From positions 1-64,000 of IMG/VR virus record IMGVR_UViG_3300008120_000004: DNA of 64,000 nucleotides. One strand, 5' to 3'. The notes beneath the pieces were generated by a model. The model ran no database searches. It was not told where the DNA came from and saw only the letters and a list, made by a program, of their open reading frames with translations. The DNA is from a virus. The position numbers and the translations under genes were made by a program. Positions 59,217-64,000 of the stretch are shown in pieces. The number at the start of each line of letters is the position of its first letter. Position 1 is the first letter of the stretch.

Positions 59217-59291
59217 ATGAAGTGGACTACACCTGCAGCTCAAGATATGCGTTTTGGTTTTGAAATTACCATGTATATCGCTAATCGATAA
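59217..59291 (+). CDS. pqqA: PQQ precursor peptide PqqA
   Basis: A 24-codon gene with a perfect AAAGGAG site. The peptide follows PqqA peptides in size and pattern: K2-W3, P6-A7, D10-M-R-F-G-F-E16-I-T-M-Y20-I-A-N-R24. E16 and Y20 are the Glu and Tyr (E-x-x-x-Y) that PqqE crosslinks to make pyrroloquinoline quinone. I recall Klebsiella PqqA as nearly the same length with the W..PA..D.R.G.E.T.Y.I.NR pattern. One peptide is consumed per PQQ. No pqqB-E genes are in the window, so host enzymes would finish the cofactor, which serves methanol dehydrogenases. A late promoter stands upstream. Confidence 0.92.
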   Translation: MKWTTPAAQDMRFGFEITMYIANR

Positions 59292-59302
59292 ATAAATTGA
59301 GT

Positions 59303-59324
59303 TGGTAGATCTCTAAAACTACCA
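59303..59324 (+). other. hairpin in the pqqA-59353 spacer
   Basis: TGGTAG pairs with CTACCA over a 10-base AT-rich loop, without a T run. It may protect the pqqA mRNA end or attenuate. A GATAAATA box overlaps the pqqA stop (59287-59294). Confidence 0.35.
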
Positions 59325-59352
59325 TCACACAAACACACAAAAGGAGATGTAA

Positions 59353-59625
59353 ATGAGTAATATGTCACCATTCGAGATCCGTCTCGAACTTCTTAAGATG
59401 GCCAAGGAAATGCTTACTGAAGATTATTACAGTAAGCGAGATCAAGTTTCCAACGACTGGCAAGTTAAAGTAGAAAACGCTCGCCACGCCGGTGCAACAC
59501 CACCTGATCATCCAGGCTTTCCATCATACCCCACTGAAACAGATATTATTAATAAAGCGCAAGCTTTGAATGGTTTTGTTTCTCAACTTCCAGATGTAAA
59601 AGTTACTAAGAAATCTACCGCTTAG
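59353..59625 (+). CDS. conserved T4-like protein, function unknown
   Basis: A 90-residue protein: SPFEIRLELLKMAKEMLTEDYYSKRDQ, then PPDHPGFPSYPTETDIINKAQALNGFVS. Closely similar proteins occur in marine T4-like phages, some annotated as UvsY-like without proof. AAGGAG gives strong initiation. It is followed by a G/C hairpin. Confidence 0.7.
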   Translation: MSNMSPFEIRLELLKMAKEMLTEDYYSKRDQVSNDWQVKVENARHAGATPPDHPGFPSYPTETDIINKAQALNGFVSQLPDVKVTKKSTA

Positions 59626-59629
59626 TATG

Positions 59630-59647
59630 GGGGGGCTTGCCCCCTTT
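59630..59647 (+). terminator. weak terminator-like hairpin GGGGG-CTTG-CCCCC
   Basis: A 5-bp G/C stem followed by TTTAAT. It may be a weak terminator or processing element after the gene at 59353. Confidence 0.45.
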
Positions 59648-59663
59648 AATAGGAGAATTACAC

Positions 59664-60203
59664 ATGACACGCTTTTTTACCGTTGCATTAGCAGCTGTTT
59701 TATTACTAGGTACGTATACAGGTGTTAGCGCAGTTACTAAACACAAGATTAAAAATATTAAGCAAGTTGAAAATATTAAAGATAAGCCACCCACATTAGC
59801 ACAAAGGGAAAGACAACTTAATTGTTTGGCAAAGAATATTTATTTCGAAGCAGCATCTGAGCCTTTTGAAGGTAAGGTTGCAGTAGCTCAAGTCACATTA
59901 AATAGAGCAGAGTCAGGAAAATTTCCTAATGACATCTGTCAAGTAGTATATCAAAAGACAAAGATTGATGAAAAGATCGTTTGTCAGTTCTCATGGTACT
60001 GCGATAAAGGACCTGTAGTAAGATCTAAAGAGATGTATGCGGAATCTATGGAAGTAGCTAAAAAGGTCCTGTTAGAGGATTTTAGATTGCCATCTGTAGA
60101 GAAGGCATTATACTATCATGCTGACTACATTAAAAAACCTAACTGGGGTAAACCAGTAGTGGCACGTATTGGACGTCATATATTTTATGGAGATAGAACG
60201 TGA
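59664..60203 (+). CDS. SleB/CwlJ-type cell wall hydrolase with signal peptide
   Basis: A 179-residue protein with a signal peptide (FFTVALAAVLLLGTYTGVSA). The hydrolase domain opens LAKNIYFEAASEPFEGKVAVAQV and contains LNRAESGKFPNDICQVVYQ and YYHADYIKKPNWG, the Hydrolase_2 pattern. It would cut peptidoglycan from the periplasm. ATG 59664 follows GGAG. It is the second wall-active enzyme besides the GH19 endolysin. Confidence 0.85.
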   Translation: MTRFFTVALAAVLLLGTYTGVSAVTKHKIKNIKQVENIKDKPPTLAQRERQLNCLAKNIYFEAASEPFEGKVAVAQVTLNRAESGKFPNDICQVVYQKTKIDEKIVCQFSWYCDKGPVVRSKEMYAESMEVAKKVLLEDFRLPSVEKALYYHADYIKKPNWGKPVVARIGRHIFYGDRT

Positions 60204-60517
60204 ATTTAATGGAAACACTTATAGTATGGAAAGAAAAAGCAGTAAAGTTTTTTGAGTCGTTTCCTAAAGCATCTGCTGATGTATTTGCCTGGATAAGTAT
60301 TGTTATATTATGCTTAAGTAATATACCAAGTTATTATGCATTGATGACGGCTGTAACGGATAAGACTCCTCCCCTGGATATGTCCTTAATTGTATGGGTC
60401 GGTCTATTGCTTTATTTCTTCCGTTCAGCTATACTTAAAGACATGATTATGGTAGCAACTATTGGATTAGGTTTTGCTATTCAACTCATCTTTTTAGGGC
60501 TCATTTATTTCATATGA
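60200..60517 (+). CDS. three-span membrane protein, candidate holin
   Basis: A 105-residue protein with membrane segments near residues 28-48, 62-80 and 84-104. GTG 60200 overlaps the hydrolase stop; ATG 60209 is an alternative. Size and position next to a wall hydrolase fit a class I holin-like protein, but no family signature is seen. Confidence 0.6.
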   Translation: MNLMETLIVWKEKAVKFFESFPKASADVFAWISIVILCLSNIPSYYALMTAVTDKTPPLDMSLIVWVGLLLYFFRSAILKDMIMVATIGLGFAIQLIFLGLIYFI

Positions 60518-60777
60518 CCGACGACATAACTGAACTAACTGATGCGTTAGTAATTACCAAGCGCTTTAGATCACCTAATGAGTTTAGTATCTTCATTGAT
60601 GAGCGAGTTAATAAACTAAAGATTGGTTACATGGATGCAGTTATTAATTACTGCCAGGAAATGGATATTGATGTTGAATCCATAGGTCCATTAATAAATC
60701 AAAAACTTCGTGAAAAGATACAAGTAGAGGCCGAGCAGGCAAATATGATTAAACCAAGAGGTCATCTGCCTATATGA
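60514..60777 (+). CDS. 33: late promoter co-activator (T4 gp33-like)
   Basis: An 87-residue homologue of T4 gp33: FSIFIDERVNKLKIGYMDAVINYCQEM and GPLINQKLREKIQVEAEQANMIKPR follow the T4 layout (F-I-E-K-M-V, S-Y-L-E-A, I-x-E-K-I-Q-S-E-A). It links clamp 45 and the late sigma on RNA polymerase. Consistent with TATAAATA boxes in the window. Confidence 0.82.
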   Translation: MTDDITELTDALVITKRFRSPNEFSIFIDERVNKLKIGYMDAVINYCQEMDIDVESIGPLINQKLREKIQVEAEQANMIKPRGHLPI

Positions 60778-61388
60778 TAATGGAACCATTTGAAGTTTAT
60801 CGTTATTACCTAGCATTAAGATTACATTTTACTACTGACAAGTATGATGTGATTAAGCAACAAGGAAAAGTCAGAGCATCACGCCAGGCGTTTAATAAAC
60901 GTAAGGATCTATTGTCCATTAAACGCGTTGCAGATACCTATAGTGATAAAGATGTAGTAGATTTTTTAGTAGCAAATTTCGTATCAGGTGATCGCTGGGG
61001 TGGTGTATTTGATTCTGAGGCTAAAACCAGATATACGGAGTGGAAGCGGCGCATTGAATCTTTAAGCTATACCTTCGATAAGGAGATATGTAAACTTAGA
61101 GATATATGTGATCGAGATAATTTACCGTACGATACTATATTTAAAGTAACAACCGGGCAACACCCGTTTATACTTAAAGCATTCTTGCGCAACGACATTT
61201 CTATAGAAACTCTAGTTATATTGGATAGCATAAATAACTATGTTGCAGCATTAGACGAAGTACTTGCTTTAGACTTAATCTGGCCGGATATATCGAGAAC
61301 TATTAAGAAGTATAAACCTTTTCTTACGGTAAAAAAAGAAAAATACAATGACATCTTTAGAAGACGATTTGGATCTAGTACAGACTAG
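60774..61388 (+). CDS. 59: helicase loader (T4 gp59-like)
   Basis: A 204-residue all-helical protein matching T4 gp59 in length (217) and pattern: FEVYRYYLALRLHFTTDKYDVIK, then FVSGDRWGGVFD, RRIESLSYTFDKEI and FILKAFLRNDISIETLVILDSI. It loads helicase 41 on gp32-coated ssDNA. ATG 60774 overlaps the gp33 stop. Its neighbours, gp33 and gp32, are the T4 order. Confidence 0.9.
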   Translation: MIMEPFEVYRYYLALRLHFTTDKYDVIKQQGKVRASRQAFNKRKDLLSIKRVADTYSDKDVVDFLVANFVSGDRWGGVFDSEAKTRYTEWKRRIESLSYTFDKEICKLRDICDRDNLPYDTIFKVTTGQHPFILKAFLRNDISIETLVILDSINNYVAALDEVLALDLIWPDISRTIKKYKPFLTVKKEKYNDIFRRRFGSSTD

Positions 61389-61566
61389 AATTATACAAAT
61401 TGAGAAAAACATTAATATGTTAAATGAGAATTGCCAACATCTAGCTGATCATATGAGAGAAACTCAAAGATTTTTGGTAAAGTTAGCACAAAATCAGGCT
61501 GAGATTACTAAGAGGATATCGCAGTGGCCTTATATTGCGGTAGAACGTAAAGGTGAAGAAGAGTAA
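61348..61566 (+). CDS. small coiled-coil protein, function unknown
   Basis: A 72-residue protein with heptad-like pattern through residues 5-55 (LVQTRIIQIEKNINMLNEN). It overlaps the gp59 gene by 41 bases. It could be a small assembly or recombination co-factor; unknown. Confidence 0.6.
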   Translation: MTSLEDDLDLVQTRIIQIEKNINMLNENCQHLADHMRETQRFLVKLAQNQAEITKRISQWPYIAVERKGEEE

Positions 61567-61579
61567 ATAGTTAATTTAT

Positions 61580-61771
61580 ATGAAGCAGAAGAATATAGAT
61601 TGGGATCGCGAAAAGAAAATTCATCGCGTCGAAAAAGGTTCCAATAAGATGGATAAACATCGGAACAAGATATATAATTTAGTTATCAATTCCGATGATT
61701 ATAATGATCTAGAGGATGAGATTTACAGTGAAGTTTATGATGGCAACACCTTAAAACATAAACGTCGCTAA
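61580..61771 (+). CDS. small charged protein, function unknown
   Basis: A 63-residue protein rich in K, D and E (DWDREKKIHRVEKGSNKMDKHRN). Similar small proteins are found near gp32 in marine phages. Ribosome site is weak. Confidence 0.5.
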   Translation: MKQKNIDWDREKKIHRVEKGSNKMDKHRNKIYNLVINSDDYNDLEDEIYSEVYDGNTLKHKRR

Positions 61772-61804
61772 TACAACGCTATACACATTTATACGGAGAT
61801 ACAC

Positions 61805-62719
61805 ATGGCATTAGATTTTTCTGCCCTGAAGAAGGGTCGTGGTAATTTTGATTCATTGATGAAAGAGGTTGAGAAGATCGCGCAACCCCAAGGTCAAGAA
61901 TCGCAAAAAGATGATCGCTTCTGGCAACCAGAAGTAGATAAATCAGGAAACGGATTTGCAGTTATTCGTTTTCTACCCCCTCCTAAAGGTGAAGAACTTC
62001 CTTGGACACGTATTTGGAATCATGGATTCCAGGGTCCTACAGGTAAGTGGTACATCGAAAATTCACTAACTACATTAGGTAAGCCAGACCCTGTTTCTGA
62101 GCTTAACACCGAATTGTGGGCTACAGGTCTTGAGTCTAACAAAGACATCGTACGTAAACAAAAGCGTAGATTGACTTACATTTCTAACATCTATGTAGTC
62201 AAAGATCCTGCGCATCCAGAGAACGAAGGTAAAGTATTCCTTTATAAGTTCGGCAAGAAGATCTTCGACAAGATCAAGGATGTTATGCAGCCTCAATTTG
62301 AAGATGAGGATCCAATTAATCCTTTTGACTTCTGGAAGGGTGCTAACTTCAAACTCAAGATTCGTAATGTAGAGGGTTATCGTAACTACGATAAGTCTGA
62401 ATTTGAATCACCATCAGTACTAGCTGACGATGATGAGATGGAAAAGATTTGGAACAGCCAGCATTCTCTACAAGAGTTTTTGGATCCTAAGCACTTTAAG
62501 TCTTACGATGAACTAAAGACTAAACTAATGAATGTGCTTAATGCTAGTGGTAGTTCCCTACCTGCTGCACAAGATCTAGATAACGAAGAGTTTGAATCAC
62601 CACCTAAACCAAAAGCAGCTGCTAAACCACATGCAGCACCTTCGCAACCTAAACGTGAGTATGAAGAAGATGACGATGAATCACTATCCTTCTTCGCCAA
62701 GCTCGCCAATGACGACTAA
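61805..62719 (+). CDS. 32: single-stranded DNA-binding protein (T4 gp32-like), zinc-less
   Basis: A 304-residue gp32. The N-terminal basic patch (ALKKGRG), core OB-fold strands NGFAVIRFLPPPKG and YISNIYVVKDPAHPENEGK, and an acidic tail (EYEEDDDESLSFFAKLANDD) are present. The T4 zinc-binding Cys cluster is replaced by WYIENSLTTLGKPDPVSELN, with no cysteine, as in cyanophages. GGAG precedes ATG 61805. Confidence 0.92.
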   Translation: MALDFSALKKGRGNFDSLMKEVEKIAQPQGQESQKDDRFWQPEVDKSGNGFAVIRFLPPPKGEELPWTRIWNHGFQGPTGKWYIENSLTTLGKPDPVSELNTELWATGLESNKDIVRKQKRRLTYISNIYVVKDPAHPENEGKVFLYKFGKKIFDKIKDVMQPQFEDEDPINPFDFWKGANFKLKIRNVEGYRNYDKSEFESPSVLADDDEMEKIWNSQHSLQEFLDPKHFKSYDELKTKLMNVLNASGSSLPAAQDLDNEEFESPPKPKAAAKPHAAPSQPKREYEEDDDESLSFFAKLANDD

Positions 62720-62728
62720 GAGGTAACT

Positions 62729-62890
62729 ATGAAACTACTACTAGCATTTTTTCTAGCGGTTAGTTCTTCTGCTTACGCAGCACCACCTAAGAAAGAAGAA
62801 CCTAAAAAACTAGAAGTTAAAGTAAAGAAGCCTTGTAAACAAGGGCAAACTGAAGCAGACGGTTGTAGGGTAATGAAGAAACAGAAATAA
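62729..62890 (+). CDS. 53-residue exported lysine-rich protein
   Basis: A short gene with a signal peptide (MKLLLAFFLAVSSSAYA, cleaved before APP), then a lysine-rich mature part with two cysteines (KPCKQGQTEADGCR). AGAGGT gives a ribosome site and a terminator follows. Likely periplasmic; function unknown. Confidence 0.6.
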   Translation: MKLLLAFFLAVSSSAYAAPPKKEEPKKLEVKVKKPCKQGQTEADGCRVMKKQK

Positions 62891-62893
62891 GAA

Positions 62894-62916
62894 AAGGGGC
62901 ATTAAGCCCCTTTTTT
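62894..62916 (+). terminator. bidirectional terminator between convergent genes
   Basis: AAGGGGC/GCCCCTT stem with a five-base loop and T run on the plus strand, A run on the other side. It ends the gp32 unit and also serves the minus-strand gene, whose stop overlaps it. Confidence 0.85.
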
Positions 62917-64000
62917 AATAAGTAGATACTCTATCTAGATGTTTATCTAAAGAAGAATTAGTGTGACTTCTTGGTACTGCTTTCATTGGAGCAAACTGTG
63001 TACCACTACTATTATTAGTCGTATTGTTCATTATTACAGGTGCAGGGGCTGGTTTAGATTGAGCGGCCTCACGTATCTGGTCATTATATTCAACACTTAA
63101 ATTACCTAAACTACTAGGCTCTTTCTTTACTGGAGCTACATTTGGTGCACCACCCCCTTGTTGTAAATAGCGAGCTTTAGCTTCTCTTTCAGCTTCCCTT
63201 ACTTGACTCACGCTAAGCGTTTCCGAAGCCTCTCTACCTTCACCAGCAGTACGTACATTTCTACCCCTAATAACTTCTTGCTCTTCTTGTAATAACTTTT
63301 GATACTTTGGATCTTTAGTATAGTCTTTAGAAAAAACTTCTTTAGAAGCAGCAGTAGCCTTTACTGGTTTAGCTTTATCACCAGGGGGTGTAAGAGGAAA
63401 AGCTGCAGCACCTGTGGTTGTATTAACAGCATCTGCAGGTATTTCTTGCTTTGTATCGCCTGTAAAATAATTCATTACTTTACCACCCAGTTCACCAGCT
63501 TTCTTACCTAATGAACTTCCTGCGAAGGCTCCTATAGCCCCGCCTGCTACACCTCCAACAACTGTACCTACAGGTCCGGCAAACGAACCTAATGCAGCAC
63601 CTAGTTTCATACCGGCTAAACCACCGGCAGCCATACCTACACCTTCACCAACAGCTCCACCTTTTTTCTCGGTAGCTTGCTCATTAACCTGCTTAGTCAT
63701 AGCATCAGCTTGTTCAGCAGTTAATTCACCAGATTTCTTTTTAGCTTCAATGTCAGCTAATGCAGCTTTTTGTTCATCAGATGCTTCTGAAAAACCAGAG
63801 TAGGCAGCGTAAGCGCCACCGGCAACAGCCAATGCTGCGCCACCTACTTTAGCAACAGTACCAAGCCTACTAAAACGACTAGCTGCACCAGCAGCTTTTC
63901 CTGCTGCACCACCTTTCCCTCTACCACCTAATAAATCCTTTGCAGTATCTAATAAACTACCACCCACACCACCGCTACCACCGGTAAATTCTTTTTCTTT
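62915..64000 (-). CDS. glycine/alanine-rich virion protein, tape-measure-like, 5' end beyond window
   Basis: A minus-strand frame open from the window edge (64000) to the stop at 62915-62917; GTG 63967 is only an internal valine. The visible ~360 residues have glycine-zipper segments (GLAGMKLGAALGSFAG, GGVAGGAIGAFAGS), a charged helical part, and a C-terminus with VIMNNTTNNSSGTQF typical of tail tape-measure or internal virion proteins. It opens the reverse-strand structural block expected in T4-like marine phages. Confidence 0.6.
   Translation of the reverse strand, partial: KEKEFTGGSGGVGGSLLDTAKDLLGGRGKGGAAGKAAGAASRFSRLGTVAKVGGAALAVAGGAYAAYSGFSEASDEQKAALADIEAKKKSGELTAEQADAMTKQVNEQATEKKGGAVGEGVGMAAGGLAGMKLGAALGSFAGPVGTVVGGVAGGAIGAFAGSSLGKKAGELGGKVMNYFTGDTKQEIPADAVNTTTGAAAFPLTPPGDKAKPVKATAASKEVFSKDYTKDPKYQKLLQEEQEVIRGRNVRTAGEGREASETLSVSQVREAEREAKARYLQQGGGAPNVAPVKKEPSSLGNLSVEYNDQIREAAQSKPAPAPVIMNNTTNNSSGTQFAPMKAVPRSHTNSSLDKHLDRVSTY

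Noticed and set aside
62503-62709. Minus-strand serine-rich frame under gp32
   Set aside because: It is the complement of the acidic gp32 tail repeat of GAT/GAA codons.
1-64000. CRISPR arrays, insertion sequences, integrase or att sites
   Set aside because: No direct repeat arrays, transposase or recombinase genes were seen; the gene content is that of a lytic phage.

Overview
This window is about 64 kb of an AT-rich, tightly packed lytic T4-like myovirus genome. The diagnostic set is the T4 replication and transcription core: sliding clamp (45), clamp loader (44/62), RegA, DNA polymerase (43), UvsX, helicase (41), primase (61), RNase H, late co-activator (33), helicase loader (59) and ssDNA-binding protein (32). 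It is mixed with genes typical of marine T4-like phages: hsp20, phoH, thyX, a cysteine-less gp32, fatty acid desaturase and GT/epimerase cassettes. No integrase, repressor or insertion sequence is seen. A 24-codon pqqA gene points to a host that uses PQQ, most simply a methanol-oxidising marine methylotroph such as the OM43 clade. From memory, a published OM43 myophage (Melnitz) carries a two-piece tmRNA, and this window fits such a phage; I cannot confirm identity.

Layout. 1-2.7 kb: 2OG-Fe(II) oxygenase, small genes, HNH protein, four tRNAs (Trp, Gly, Thr, Leu) and a rubrerythrin. 2.7-11.7 kb: a second diiron protein, then a glycan cassette (glycosyltransferases, acetyltransferase, PLP aminotransferase, epimerase, GT-methyltransferase fusion). 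11.7-14.4 kb: 45-44-62-regA. 14.4-19.1 kb: phasin-like protein, Hsp20, small exported proteins, a nucleotidase, and a cupin gene that reads through a Met tRNA. 19.1-20.4 kb: two minus-strand genes. 20.4-27 kb: 43, an exported nuclease, uvsX, 41. 27-28.3 kb: small early genes with terminators. 28.3-41.2 kb: a late virion block whose enzymes (ligase-like nucleotidyltransferase, NMN adenylyltransferase-like protein) carry T4-like capsid-targeting N-termini. 41.2-49 kb: primase, thyX, spanins, nrdA, thioredoxin, iscU, desaturase, erpA-like, nrdB, dCMP deaminase. 49-58.5 kb: GIY-YIG protein, RNase H, PhoH, GH19 endolysin, exonuclease, second 2OG oxygenase. 58.5-59.4 kb: a BFD-like ferredoxin gene, a circularly permuted tmRNA (tag ANDEYYALAA) and pqqA. 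59.4-62.9 kb: SleB-like hydrolase, 33, 59, 32. 62.9 kb to the end: a minus-strand glycine-rich virion gene, cut by the window edge.

Promoter logic is visible. A host sigma70-like element, TTGATT-N17-TATAAT, stands in front of several early/middle units, and T4-type late boxes (TATAAATA) precede the HNH gene, the 28.4 kb virion block and pqqA. GNRA-loop terminators separate some units.

A theme is iron and redox chemistry: rubrerythrin, a second ferritin-like protein, Dps, BFD-like ferredoxin, IscU, ErpA-like carrier, NrdB, desaturase and two 2OG oxygenases. Together with PqqA, these suggest the phage supports deoxynucleotide synthesis, Fe-S/diiron enzymes and PQQ-dependent methanol oxidation during infection.
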